Assembly (NCBI RefSeq): GCF_016735695.1 | Contig: NZ_JAERQD010000004.1 | Location: 1 to 64,000 of the forward strand | Direction: 5' to 3' | DNA: 64,000 bases | DNA from: Microvirga zambiensis WSM3693 | Lineage (GTDB): Bacteria; Pseudomonadota; Alphaproteobacteria; Rhizobiales; Beijerinckiaceae | Part shown: positions 46,581-54,199 of the stretch, piece by piece | Position numbering within the stretch: position 1 is the first letter of the stretch | Layout: each line of letters begins with the position of its first letter | Notes under the pieces: model-generated | Database searches by the model: none | Seen by the model: the letters and a program-made list of their open reading frames with translations, nothing else | Told to the model about the DNA's origin: nothing | Made by a program: the position numbers and the translations under genes

Positions 46581-46747
46581 GAGAGGCTGGCTCATAAATC
46601 ACTCACCTCATCCTGAGGAGCGGCGCAGCTGCGTCTCGAAGGAGGATCCAGTGATCTCTGGAAACGCCCTCGTCCTTCGAGACACCGCCTGCGGCGGCCC
46701 TCAGGATGAGGGCTTAGGGGGCAAAATTCTTTTCGAGCCAGCCTCTC
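46581..46747. repeat. Type B palindromic repeat with outer arms
   Basis: The core 46606-46712 has CCTCATCCTGAGGAG...CCTCAGGATGAGG with the inner CGTCTCGAAGGA / TCCTTCGAGACA pair. Outside it, GAGAGGCTGGCTC (46581) and GAGCCAGCCTCTC (46735) form a second pair of arms. A lone copy of the outer arm lies at 326-337. Confidence 0.88.
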
Positions 46748-46781
46748 AAGATAAGGTTGTGGTTCGTTATCGGTGCAGCTC

Positions 46782-47468
46782 TTACATCCCACGCTGGCCG
46801 CGTGCCACGGCCCTCGCCAAGGCGGCGGAAACCTGCGCCTCGGATCTACGGAAACTGTCCGCATCCGGCGTGGTGACGTTGACGGTCACGGAGACCGGCC
46901 GTCCTCCTCCCCCGGTGCGAACTCCGAGCCGCCCGTCCGGCCCGCGCGCCAGCGGCATCACCGCCTCGGCGCCCTGCTCGCCCATGAGGCCGAGCCCGCG
47001 CCCGAGCGGAAAATAGGTCGGCGCGCCGACAACTCCGCCCTTGGCGAACGGCATCAGCATGCCGCGCGAGATCACGCCTCCTTTCGCGAGCGCCGGGCCG
47101 CCGGCGCCGAAAAGCGAGCCGAGGATCGAGCCCAAGCCCTTGACGAGACCGCCCATGAGGCCGCCGCCGTCGAGCGGCAGCGATCCCTGGAGAGATCCCG
47201 TCATCATCCCCTTCACGCTCTGGCTCAAGGCGAGCTGAAGCGGCGCCAGGGCCAGGCGCAACCCTGTTTCCACAAGAGACTGGCGCACGGATTTTAGAAC
47301 GTTATCAAATTTCTTGCCTTCCGCGACATTCTTCGCGAAAGCAATGGACAGGGATTCGCCGAACTTTTCGGAGAGGGCTGTGAGGGTGTTGAGCTGGCGT
47401 TTCCGGTCTTCTATCTCTTCGTCGCCGACTTTGGCGGCAGGCTTTGTTGGGTCAGCCAAGATTTCCAC
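46782..47468 (-). CDS. GTA tail tape measure protein (gp11-like)
   Basis: About 228 aa. The C-terminal three quarters match GTA tape measure proteins: glycine-rich GGGLMGGLVKGLGSILGSLFG, AKGGVVGAPTYFPLGRGLGLMGEQGAEAVMPLARGPDGRLGV and VTVNVTTPDADSFRRSEAQVSAALARAVARGQRG (quoted in part). The N-terminal helix (LTALSEKFGESLSIAFAKN) is also comparable. The start is uncertain: a GTG eight bases from the divergent lipoprotein ATG is the best in-frame candidate, and it has no good ribosome-binding site. The first ~15 residues may have been replaced when the lipoprotein gene was inserted. Confidence 0.82.
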   Translation of the reverse strand: MEILADPTKPAAKVGDEEIEDRKRQLNTLTALSEKFGESLSIAFAKNVAEGKKFDNVLKSVRQSLVETGLRLALAPLQLALSQSVKGMMTGSLQGSLPLDGGGLMGGLVKGLGSILGSLFGAGGPALAKGGVISRGMLMPFAKGGVVGAPTYFPLGRGLGLMGEQGAEAVMPLARGPDGRLGVRTGGGGRPVSVTVNVTTPDADSFRRSEAQVSAALARAVARGQRGM

Positions 47469-47475
47469 TCCATCA

Positions 47476-47895
47476 ATGAGGTTGATTCTCGCTATTCTCT
47501 TAGTGGCTCTGCAATCTGCCTGCGTCAGCACTCCTCCGACCACGATGATATTTAAAAAGCCCGGACTGAGCTCGACCGAGTGGAGCCGCATTGAAAAAGA
47601 ATGCGCCTACGAAGCAGGGAAGGCGACAGCCTCAGCCGAGCCTATGCCGTCCACCACATATACACGGAGACAGATCTACATCATGTGCGCCGAATTGAAG
47701 GGCGCGACATTCGTCGGGAGAGTGACAATGTCGGACGAACAGTGGGAGCGACTTTCGATCCCATGCCGCAAGGAAGCAAACGACGCAGTCGCTAAACGAC
47801 CACCCTCCCGCGAGCGGGACGAGTTGAAGGAAGATCTGGAAGTTGAATGTCTCCGGCGCAACGGGGTGACCTTCAGTCAACATCTTTATCCTTGA
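47476..47895 (+). CDS. Hypothetical lipoprotein inside the GTA cluster
   Basis: A 139-aa protein with a lipoprotein signal (MRLILAILLVALQSAC, lipobox LQSAC). The mature part has four further cysteines (KECAYEAG, IMCAELKG, IPCRKEA, VECLRRNG), suggesting two disulfides, and conserved-looking aromatic residues. No family was recognised. It is on the plus strand between the tape measure and tail chaperone genes, and its DNA is less GC-rich than its neighbours, which points to a separate origin. Confidence 0.72.
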   Translation: MRLILAILLVALQSACVSTPPTTMIFKKPGLSSTEWSRIEKECAYEAGKATASAEPMPSTTYTRRQIYIMCAELKGATFVGRVTMSDEQWERLSIPCRKEANDAVAKRPPSRERDELKEDLEVECLRRNGVTFSQHLYP

Positions 47896-47900
47896 TTCTT

Positions 47901-48089
47901 TCACTGATCCGGAAACGCTTCCATCAACCGCCTGAGATCGCTGCTCAGCGCAGGCTCCATCCTTCGCCCGCCCGGCAATCCCTCCCAGGCCGCGATCAGC
48001 TCGCGCGGGGTCGCGCGCCAGAAGGTCTCAGGACTCCACCGCAGGATGCTCAAGGCCAGCGCCAGCGCGTCGTCCCAGGGGAAGGCATA
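47901..48089 (-). CDS. GTA tail assembly chaperone (gp10.1-like), start unresolved
   Basis: The reading frame encodes FPWDDALALALSILRWSPETFWRATPRELIAAWEGLPG and ends LRRLMEAFPDQ, a good match to the short phage tail assembly chaperone family (FW-x-MTPRELxxA) found after gp10 in GTAs. No ATG, GTG or TTG lies in frame before the conserved FPW. Two ATGs just upstream (at 48106 and 48088) are in the other frame, so a one-base frameshift, a sequencing error or an unusual start codon is needed. The start given is the codon after the last frame-ambiguous base, about 62 residues. Confidence 0.65.
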   Translation of the reverse strand, partial: YAFPWDDALALALSILRWSPETFWRATPRELIAAWEGLPGGRRMEPALSSDLRRLMEAFPDQ

Positions 48090-48127
48090 GGGCTCGGATC
48101 GCGCATCCCCCGGCTCCGGACGATGCG

Positions 48128-48460
48128 CTAGAGAGGGTTCGGCGTTCCATCGCCTCCGCCGAAGGTCGTGACGAGAAGGTCCGCGAGCGCCGCCGCCACG
48201 GGCTCGAGGCCGTCGTGCAGCGGCAGGTTCGCCACCTCCGCATCGCTCATCGCATGTCCGCCGCCGCGCAGGGCGACGCGGAGCAGCGTGAGCAGGTCGC
48301 GGCTCGACAGGCGCCCCGTGCCGAAGCGCTCGCCGAGCGCCGCGAGATCCTGCACGCCGAAGGCGTCCTCCAGTTCCGCAAGCGCTCCCAAGGTGAGGCA
48401 GAGCGTGTAGCGCACCTCGCCGAGCTGCAGCGCCACCTCGCCGCGTCGTCTGTTGGGCAT
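48128..48460 (-). CDS. GTA tail chaperone (gp10-like, DUF3356/GTA TAC family)
   Basis: A 110-aa protein: NRRRGEVALQLGEVRYTLCLTLGALAELEDAFGVQDLAALGERF followed by LSSRDLLTLLRVALRGGGH and ending in VTTFGGGDGTPNPL (quoted in parts). This matches the GTA gene transfer agent family protein between the major tail protein and the tape measure. ATG with GGAAAG upstream. It stops 21 bases before the misframed ATG of the next gene. Confidence 0.88.
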   Translation of the reverse strand: MPNRRRGEVALQLGEVRYTLCLTLGALAELEDAFGVQDLAALGERFGTGRLSSRDLLTLLRVALRGGGHAMSDAEVANLPLHDGLEPVAAALADLLVTTFGGGDGTPNPL

Positions 48461-48496
48461 ATGTTTTTCTTTCCGATTGAAGAAATCCCTTTCCGT

Positions 48497-48584
48497 CCTG
48501 GCCGGACTTGATCCGGCCACCCACGTCTTCGGAACAACTGCGCTGCAAAAGACGTGGATCCCCGGGACAAGCCCGGGGATGACG
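48497..48584. repeat. Type C palindromic repeat
   Basis: GGCCGGACTTGATCCGGCC, CCACGTCTTC...AAGACGTGG and CCCCGGGACAAGCCCGGGG, ending GATGACGG. It separates the gp9-like and gp10-like genes. Confidence 0.85.
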
Positions 48585-48621
48585 GAGGAAAGGGATTTAG
48601 GCGACAGGGTTAGCGCCTCGA

Positions 48622-49032
48622 TCACATCGCCACGAACGCGAGCGCGCCTGCCGATTCGAACGCCATCTCGAAAGTGACCTCGCCGGCATGGTCGCCGCTA
48701 TATTCGAGGCTCGTGATCTGGAACGGGCCTTCGATGTGGCCGAAATCGGGAATGACGATCTGGTAGGTGAGAATGTCGCCGTCGAAGAAGACCTGGCGCA
48801 TGCGCGCGTCGGAAGCCTCGTCCTTGAACACGCCGGAGCCGGCGATCGAGGCGCGACGCACGCCAGTGCCGGCGAGAAGCTCGCGCCAGCGCCCGGCGGA
48901 TTCAGCGTGGGTGACGTCGACGGTTTCGGCGTTGAACGCGATCTGGCGCGTGCGCAGGCCCGCCACGGTGACGAAGCCGTTGCCGCCGTCGCCGATCCTG
49001 ATGAGCAGGTCCTTGCCCTTCTGTGCAGGCAT
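48622..49032 (-). CDS. GTA major tail protein (gp9-like, TP901-1 family)
   Basis: A 136-aa tail tube protein: MPAQKGKDLLIRIGDGGNGF, VAGLRTRQIAFNAETVDVTHAES, GRWRELLAGTGVRRASIAGSGVFKDEASD and DFGHIEGPFQITSLEYSGDHAGEVTFEMAFESAG (quoted in parts) match the TP901-1 major tail family of GTAs and siphophages. Length is normal. Repeats lie on both sides (type C downstream, type A upstream). Confidence 0.93.
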   Translation of the reverse strand: MPAQKGKDLLIRIGDGGNGFVTVAGLRTRQIAFNAETVDVTHAESAGRWRELLAGTGVRRASIAGSGVFKDEASDARMRQVFFDGDILTYQIVIPDFGHIEGPFQITSLEYSGDHAGEVTFEMAFESAGALAFVAM

Positions 49033-49070
49033 GGGATGTCCTTATGATGAGTGGGGGAAAGAAGGTCCCC

Positions 49071-49216
49071 ACTGTCATTCCGGGGCCGCGCAGCGGAGCC
49101 CGGAATCCATAAACTCGACGCCTCGAAAGCGAGCGCTTCGCATTGCGTCAAATTGTGTAATGTCAGTGGTTATGGATTCCGGGCTCGGCTCTGCGAGCCG
49201 CCCCGGAATGACAGTG
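49071..49216. repeat. Type A palindromic repeat
   Basis: CTGTCATTCCGGGG...AGCCCGGAATCCATAA on the left, TTATGGATTCCGGG...CCCCGGAATGACAGTG on the right. It lies between the gp8-like and gp9-like genes. Confidence 0.88.
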
Positions 49217-49234
49217 TGTTAAAGTGTCTCGGTG

Positions 49235-49645
49235 TCACACAACCTCAGTCACCGCACGCAGGCTCACCGTGGCTCGTGTGAGCTGCGTGTCCTTGTCGCG
49301 CACGGAGGAAAGCGCCGTGACGCGCAGGTTGACGAGGCGATGGCCGTCGAGAGTGAGCGCCGCCTCGTCGAGGATGGCGGCGAAACGTTCGGCGGCGACA
49401 AGCGCCGTTCGCGCTCCGCCACGTTCGGACCAAACGACGATGCTCAAGCTCTGCTCGTGGCCGCGGTCGAGATCGGTCGACCAGTCGCTCGCGCTCACGT
49501 CGCCGAAGAGCGCATAGACCGGCTCGGCGGCGCGCGGCGGCTCGTCGTAGAGACGTAAACTGCCGCCCATCAGCGAACGCAGCTCCGCATCAGTGGATGC
49601 CACGTCGAGGATCGCGCGGCGCAGGGCCAGGATCGGGCTCGTCAT
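49235..49645 (-). CDS. GTA DUF3168 protein (gp8-like tail terminator)
   Basis: A 136-aa protein beginning SPILALRRAILDVASTDAEL and containing LYDEPPRAAEPVYALFGDVSASDWSTDLDRGHEQSLSIVVWS and VNLRVTALSSVRD (quoted in parts), the DUF3168 pattern. It should cap the tail tube at the neck. Its ATG overlaps the gp7-like stop in ATGA. Confidence 0.92.
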   Translation of the reverse strand: MTSPILALRRAILDVASTDAELRSLMGGSLRLYDEPPRAAEPVYALFGDVSASDWSTDLDRGHEQSLSIVVWSERGGARTALVAAERFAAILDEAALTLDGHRLVNLRVTALSSVRDKDTQLTRATVSLRAVTEVV

Positions 49646-49977
49646 GCCCGCATCTCCTCGACGAGGCAGACGAGATCGCGCTTCGATCCGTCGGGATCGG
49701 CGGCGGCGCGGATGGCGAAGCGGCGCAGTCCCGAGGTCAGGCGCATGGCGCCTGTCACACCCTCGCGATAGCGCAGGGTGATCCGGTGCGTGAGGCTCTG
49801 CTCGGGCCGGTCGGCGCGCACGCGCTCCGTGCCGGAGAGCATCTCGATGGCGCCCCAGAGCTGCGGCCCCGGCGCATAGGTGCGGATGATTCCGCCAAAC
49901 CCGTCGGGGTGATCGAGCGGCAATTCGAGCACGAACCGGCGCGCCCTCGCACCGATGGAAAGAGATTTGGTTTTCAT
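49642..49977 (-). CDS. GTA head-tail connector / head closure protein (gp7-like)
   Basis: A 111-aa protein with RRFVLELPLDHPDGFGG, GPQLWGAIEMLSGTERVRADRPEQSLTHRITLRYREGV and SGLRRFAIRAAADPDGSKRDLVCLVEE, the pattern of phage head closure proteins (SPP1 gp16 type). It is translationally coupled to the DUF3168 gene downstream. A type A repeat separates it from the gp6-like gene. Confidence 0.9.
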   Translation of the reverse strand: MKTKSLSIGARARRFVLELPLDHPDGFGGIIRTYAPGPQLWGAIEMLSGTERVRADRPEQSLTHRITLRYREGVTGAMRLTSGLRRFAIRAAADPDGSKRDLVCLVEEMRA

Positions 49978-50010
49978 GGGAATATCTATGGAAAGGAGGT
50001 CAGTTTCCCA

Positions 50011-50155
50011 TTGTCATTCCGGGGCGAGCGTAGCGAGAGCCCGGAATCCATAAACGCGACGTCTCAAGAAAGGGCGATCAGCGTTGCATCTCTTCCTTCA
50101 CCGATTGTGGCTATGGATCCCGGGCTCCGCTGCGCGGCCCCGGGATGACAGTGGA
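50011..50155. repeat. Type A palindromic repeat
   Basis: TTGTCATTCCGGGG...AGCCCGGAATCCATAA and CTATGGATCCCGGG...CCCCGGGATGACAGTGG. It fills the gap between the gp7-like and gp6-like genes. Confidence 0.88.
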
Positions 50156-50165
50156 ACAGCGATCG

Positions 50166-50732
50166 TCAAAGCCGCGCCCGCTGAAACGGCGCGACCAGGG
50201 CGAAGGCTTCGGGCGGCAGGATCTGCTCGCCCGCCACGTCGCCGCGGTTCTCGAACCAATGGGCGACGAGGATGCGGATCGCGAGCCGCAGGGTCGCGGG
50301 CACTGCCTCGGCCGTCGTGCCGTAGCCCGCACGCAGCGCGATGGAGATGCCGTTGCGCGCTCGGCCCGGCTGCACCGGATCGAGCATCGCGACGCGCGGC
50401 GGATCGCTCATGAGATCGGTATCGTACGCACCGGCCGGCAGATCCGCCGCCGTGCCGGCGGCATCCGTCACCGCGATGCGCTCCACCGCGATCAGCGGCG
50501 AGAGCGGCAGCAGAACCGTGCCGCCGGCGGGCCAGGTGTCGAGCACCACGCGCCATTGCTGCTCGATCAGGATTTTTCGCGAGGCCGCCTCGACGGTCAG
50601 GCGCGCCGCCTTGACGAGGCCCGCGATCAGCTCATCCTGCGTGCCGTCGTCATCGTCGAGGCGAAGATAGGTTTTCATCTCGCCGAGCGTTACGGGCTCG
50701 ACGGCGGGGCCGGCGATGAATATGGGAATCAT
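50166..50732 (-). CDS. GTA head-tail connector protein (gp6-like)
   Basis: A 188-aa protein with PVTLGEMKTYLRLDDDDGTQDELIAGLVKAAR at the N-terminus (helical adaptor), then LIEQQWRVVLDTWP, LPLSPLIAVERIAVTD, RNGISIALRAGYG and LRLAIRILVAHWFENR. This matches phage gp6-like/YqbG head-tail connector proteins. The ATG has AAGGATT upstream and lies only 24 bases from the divergent protease start. Confidence 0.92.
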   Translation of the reverse strand: MIPIFIAGPAVEPVTLGEMKTYLRLDDDDGTQDELIAGLVKAARLTVEAASRKILIEQQWRVVLDTWPAGGTVLLPLSPLIAVERIAVTDAAGTAADLPAGAYDTDLMSDPPRVAMLDPVQPGRARNGISIALRAGYGTTAEAVPATLRLAIRILVAHWFENRGDVAGEQILPPEAFALVAPFQRARL

Positions 50733-50756
50733 CTTGAACGGGAATCCTTCGAAGTG

Positions 50757-51500
50757 ATGAAACGTCTGGTCAGGCTCTGTCTTGTTGCCCTCGCCCTCGG
50801 CGCGCCTGGGGCGAACGCCATCGTCGGCGGTGGGGAGGACGATGGCCCCCTCGCCCGCTCGAGCGTGATGGTGCTGAGCTCGAACGGCGGCGTCTGCACC
50901 GCCGTGGTGCTGGCGAAGGACGTCGTCCTCACCGCCGCCCATTGCGTCACGGGCGCCGCCGAGCACCGGGTGCACTTTCGCGACGAGGCCGGCCAGCCGG
51001 AGCTGATCGTGCCTGCCGCCAAGGCCGTGCATCCCGGCTACAACGCCAAGGCCATCGAGACCCGGCAGCGCTCCGTCGATCTCGCCCTGGTGCGCATTCC
51101 GGAGTCCCTGCCCGCCCGGTTCGAGCGCGCGACGCTGAGCGCCGTCAAGGTCGCCGAGAACACGCCGGTGACCGTCGGCGGCTACGGGCTCTCCCGCGAG
51201 GGCGACGCCAAGACCTCCGGCACCTTCCGCACCGCGTCGCTCACCGCGGTCGAGCCCTACGGCCCGAGCCGCATCCTGCTCTGGGCGGAGGGCTCCGGCA
51301 CCGCGAGCGCCTGCCAGGGCGATTCCGGCGGGCCGATGGCCTCAGGGGCCGCGGTCGCCGCGATCACGAGCTGGTCGTCGCCATCCAAGGGCCGCGGCTG
51401 CGGAGGCGTGACCCAGGGCATCCTGGTCGGCCCGCAGCGGGACTGGATCGACCGCATCCTGAAGGGCTGGAACCGCTCGGCCTCGTGGAGCGGGGGGTAG
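50757..51500 (+). CDS. Secreted trypsin-like serine protease (S1 family), copy 1
   Basis: A 247-aa protease with a signal peptide (KRLVRLCLVALALGAPGANA). The mature protein begins IVGGGEDD, like activated trypsins, and has the triad motifs LTAAHC, SVDLALVRIP and ACQGDSGGP, with GCGGVTQGI near the C-terminus. Cysteine positions suit at least two disulfides. It is on the plus strand inside the minus-strand GTA cluster, divergent from the gp6-like gene by 24 bases. Not a known GTA component; target unknown. A second S1 protease follows it. Confidence 0.92.
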   Translation: MKRLVRLCLVALALGAPGANAIVGGGEDDGPLARSSVMVLSSNGGVCTAVVLAKDVVLTAAHCVTGAAEHRVHFRDEAGQPELIVPAAKAVHPGYNAKAIETRQRSVDLALVRIPESLPARFERATLSAVKVAENTPVTVGGYGLSREGDAKTSGTFRTASLTAVEPYGPSRILLWAEGSGTASACQGDSGGPMASGAAVAAITSWSSPSKGRGCGGVTQGILVGPQRDWIDRILKGWNRSASWSGG

Positions 51501-51845
51501 CGCGTCGTGTTTCCTCAACCATCGAGCAGCGACGAAGCCGACAATTGGATCCCCATCCCTCGCTTCGCTCGCCGGGGCTGAAACCCTCACCGTCATCCCC
51601 GGGCTTGTCCCGGGGACCAACGTCTTTGCAACGTCGCGCTTCCAAGACGTGGGTGGCCGCAACAAGTGCGGCCATGACGTGTAGGGTGCCATTCCTGGCG
51701 AGTGAGGGATCTATCGCCTCGAATGCGCCAACGCGCCACCATCATGCCTTCGTAGCGCCGTTAGAAATTCATAAGGCATAGGAACTATCCTGACGACTTG
51801 GCCTTGCCTAAACGTCCCGATTATCCCTCACGGCATCGGAATCCC
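51501..51845. other. Gap between the two trypsin-like genes
   Basis: About 345 bases. It holds a type C repeat (51589-51681) preceded by a fragment of type A/D-like sequence (CCATCCCTCGCTTCGCTCGCCGGGG). The last 130 bases before the second protease show no repeat and presumably carry its promoter. No gene is supported. Confidence 0.65.
51589..51681. repeat. Type C palindromic repeat (inverted orientation)
   Basis: ACCGTCATCCCCGGGCTTGTCCCGGGG, CAAGACGTGGGTGGCCGCAACAAGTGCGGCCATGACGTG (given in part). It lies between the two trypsin-like genes. Confidence 0.85.
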
Positions 51846-52643
51846 ATGCGCGCCCTGCCCGTCCTCGCCCTTGCCGTCTCTACGCTTTTCGCTCAGCCGG
51901 CCTCAGCGGTCCTGCAGGGTGCTCCCTCGCGCGACCCGAACGGCTTGCGACGCTCGGTCGTCTCCATCGAGAACTCCCTCGGCGAGCTCTGCTCGGGCGT
52001 GATCGTCGGGCCGGACCTGGTGCTCACCGCCGCCCATTGCGTGACGGATCGCGCCGCCTATCGCGTCGGCGCCCTCAACCGGGCCTTCCGGCCGCAGCGC
52101 TTCAACGTCGCCGCGCTCGCCATCCATCCCACCTTCGTGCCCGGCACGACGCCGCGCACGCAGCCCGGGATCGATCTCGCCATCGTGAAGCTCGATCGGC
52201 CGCTGGGGCCGGAATTCCTGCCCCTCGATCCATCCCAGGCGGGCCGGATCGATGTCGGCGACAACGTGACGATCGCCGGTTTCGGCGTATTGGACGAGCG
52301 CGCACGGCGCACGGCGCGCACCCTCCGCCAGACCAACCTGATCTCGCTCGGCCCCATCGAGGTCGCCAACCGGGTGCTGATCGTGGCCGACCGCAACCGG
52401 CTCGCGGAGACCACCGGCGCCGGCGCCTGCCGCGGCGATTCCGGCGGGCCGATCCTTGCTGCAACCTCGGCGGGCTACCGGCTCTACGGCATCACCAGCT
52501 GGTCGAGCGGGGCTTTGCGCAGCCCGCGCCCCAGCGCCTGCGGCGGCCTCACCGCCGTCACGCCCATCGCCGAGCATCTCGGCTGGATCACGTCGAGCAT
52601 GCGCAGCCTTGCTTCGGCGAACGGGGCCTGGGCGGGGAATTAG
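51846..52643 (+). CDS. Secreted trypsin-like serine protease (S1 family), copy 2
   Basis: A 265-aa protease with a signal peptide (MRALPVLALAVSTLFAQPASA). Triad motifs are LTAAHCVTD, GIDLAIVKLDRP and ACRGDSGGP; GVIVGPDLVLTAAHC and YGITSWSSG also match S1 proteases. It is diverged from copy 1 but shares AAHCVT, SxGxxCxxVxxxxDxVLT and TSWSS, so an old tandem duplication is plausible. The ATG at the signal peptide was preferred over one 16 codons upstream. It lies between the gp6-like and capsid genes of the GTA cluster, convergent with the capsid gene. Confidence 0.92.
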   Translation: MRALPVLALAVSTLFAQPASAVLQGAPSRDPNGLRRSVVSIENSLGELCSGVIVGPDLVLTAAHCVTDRAAYRVGALNRAFRPQRFNVAALAIHPTFVPGTTPRTQPGIDLAIVKLDRPLGPEFLPLDPSQAGRIDVGDNVTIAGFGVLDERARRTARTLRQTNLISLGPIEVANRVLIVADRNRLAETTGAGACRGDSGGPILAATSAGYRLYGITSWSSGALRSPRPSACGGLTAVTPIAEHLGWITSSMRSLASANGAWAGN

Positions 52644-52664
52644 GGGTCGTCGTCCCGTAACCTC

Positions 52665-52872
52665 CACGTCATGGCCGCACTTGTTGCGGCCACCTACGTC
52701 TTTGCACCGCGGCGGTTCCCAAGACGTGGGTCCCCGGGACAAGCCCGGGGATGACGGCGAGAGTGTCATTCCCGGCCGGAGATGGCATAGCCATCGGAGG
52801 GGAAGGGAATCCATCACGCCGAGCCTGATCGTGGATCCCCTTCCCTCGCTGCGCTCGCCGGGGATGACAGAA
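52665..52872. repeat. Tandem type C and type A-like palindromic repeats
   Basis: Type C at 52665-52757 (CACGTCATGGCCGCACTTG...CCCCGGGACAAGCCCGGGGATGACG), then a diverged type A at 52763-52872 (GTCATTCCCGGCCGG...GGGAATCCATCACG...CGTGGATCCCC...GGGGATGACAG). They fill the gap between the convergent protease and capsid genes. Confidence 0.82.
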
Positions 52873-52876
52873 AGGG

Positions 52877-54115
52877 TTACGCCGCGAACTTCAACAGCTT
52901 GATCGCCGCGTAATCCTGCACGCCGCCGCCGACGCGCTTGGTGGTGTAGAACAGCACGTAGGGCTTGGCGGAATACGGATCGCGCAGCACGCGCATGCCG
53001 GCACGGTCGACGATGAGATAGCCGCGCTTGAAGTCGCCGAAGGCGACGGCACAGGCATTGGCCGCGATGTCCGGCATGTCCTCGGCCTCCACGACCGGGA
53101 AGCCCATCAGCGTCGCGGCTTGGCCGAGGCTTGCCGGCGGTGCCCAGAGATACTGGCCGTTGTCGTCCTTGAAGCGACGGATCGCGCTCTGCGTCTTGCG
53201 GTTCATGACGAAGGAGGCGTTCTGGCGATAGCCGGCCTTGAGGGTGTAGATCAGGTCGACGAGCACGTCGGAGGGATTGTCGGCCGGGAAGGTCGCGCCG
53301 CCGGTATTGACCGTGCCGAGCCGGCCCCATTCCCAGATCTCCTCCTCCACCTGCTCCACATCGAGAAAGCCCTTCGGCTTGTTGACGCCGTCGCCCTTCA
53401 CGAAGGCGGTGCTCTCCTGCTCGGCGAAGGCGGATTCGACCTCCTCGGCGATCCAGCTTTCGATGTCGACCACCGCGTCGTCGAGGAGCGTCTGGGTCGC
53501 TGCCGGCATGGCGTAGAGTTCCATGGCCGGGAAGCTCATCTCGGCGAGCGTCGGGCTTGCAGTCTGCGGCCGCGCCGCCGTCTCGCCGACCCAGCCGCTG
53601 GCAGGGCCCGTGGTCGAGAAGGCGCGCTTGTACTGGCCGCCGGAAATCACCCGCACGGACGAGATGGCACGGATCGGCGACACGCCGGAGAGGCGGCGCA
53701 GCACATCGCGCTCGACGTTGTCGGGCACGAGATAGCCGCCGTCGGGGCCGGAGCCGGCGGAGAGCGCCTTCTCCTCAAGCCGCTTCAGGCCGGCGGCCTC
53801 GCCGGTGCGGATATAGGAATGGAACGCCGCCTTGTGCTCTCCTTTGGCAGGATCGCGCTCCGCATCCGTGCCGCGTCCGAGGGGCGGACGCGAGCGCTCC
53901 AGGGAGAGACGGTCGATGCGCCGCTTGGCGTCGTCGAGGGCCGTATCGATGCGGGCGAGCTTCTCCTCGTTCACCACGTCACCGGTGAGCCTCGTCTCGA
54001 TCTGCGAGAGACGCGTGTCGTTGGTTTCCTTGAAGGCCTCGAAGGCACGGGCGAAATCCTCGAACGCCGAGGCGACGTCGTCGGATGCGGATTTGGTGTC
54101 TAAAATCTGGATCAT
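52877..54115 (-). CDS. GTA major capsid protein (HK97 family, gp5-like)
   Basis: A 412-aa HK97-fold capsid protein. A charged coiled-coil N-terminus of about 100 residues (scaffold or delta domain) precedes the mature shell, starting near LEEKALSAGSGPDGGYLVPDNVERDVLRRL. Other marks are PMELYAMPAATQTLLDDAVVDIESWI, AFVKGDGVNKPKGFL, SFVMNRKTQSAIRRFKD, MGFPVVEAEDMPDI and FGDFKRGYLIVDRAG (parts). The N-terminal region is presumably removed by the prohead protease. A TTG three codons upstream is a less likely start. Confidence 0.95.
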   Translation of the reverse strand: MIQILDTKSASDDVASAFEDFARAFEAFKETNDTRLSQIETRLTGDVVNEEKLARIDTALDDAKRRIDRLSLERSRPPLGRGTDAERDPAKGEHKAAFHSYIRTGEAAGLKRLEEKALSAGSGPDGGYLVPDNVERDVLRRLSGVSPIRAISSVRVISGGQYKRAFSTTGPASGWVGETAARPQTASPTLAEMSFPAMELYAMPAATQTLLDDAVVDIESWIAEEVESAFAEQESTAFVKGDGVNKPKGFLDVEQVEEEIWEWGRLGTVNTGGATFPADNPSDVLVDLIYTLKAGYRQNASFVMNRKTQSAIRRFKDDNGQYLWAPPASLGQAATLMGFPVVEAEDMPDIAANACAVAFGDFKRGYLIVDRAGMRVLRDPYSAKPYVLFYTTKRVGGGVQDYAAIKLLKFAA

Positions 54116-54148
54116 CACAATCAATCGGTTTGAATAAAGACTTCAACG

Positions 54149-54176
54149 AAAAAGGCCCGCCGGAGGGCGGGCCCGT
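54149..54176 (-). terminator. Intrinsic terminator downstream of the small lipoprotein gene
   Basis: On the minus strand GGCCCGCC, loop CTCC, GGCGGGCC, then TTTTT: an 8-bp perfect stem. It lies 24 bases past the lipoprotein stop and 34 bases before the capsid start, so it would stop read-through from upstream GTA genes into the capsid gene unless antitermination or a separate promoter exists. Confidence 0.85.
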
Positions 54177-54199
54177 TTATTTCCCGGTGAGGGGAATAC

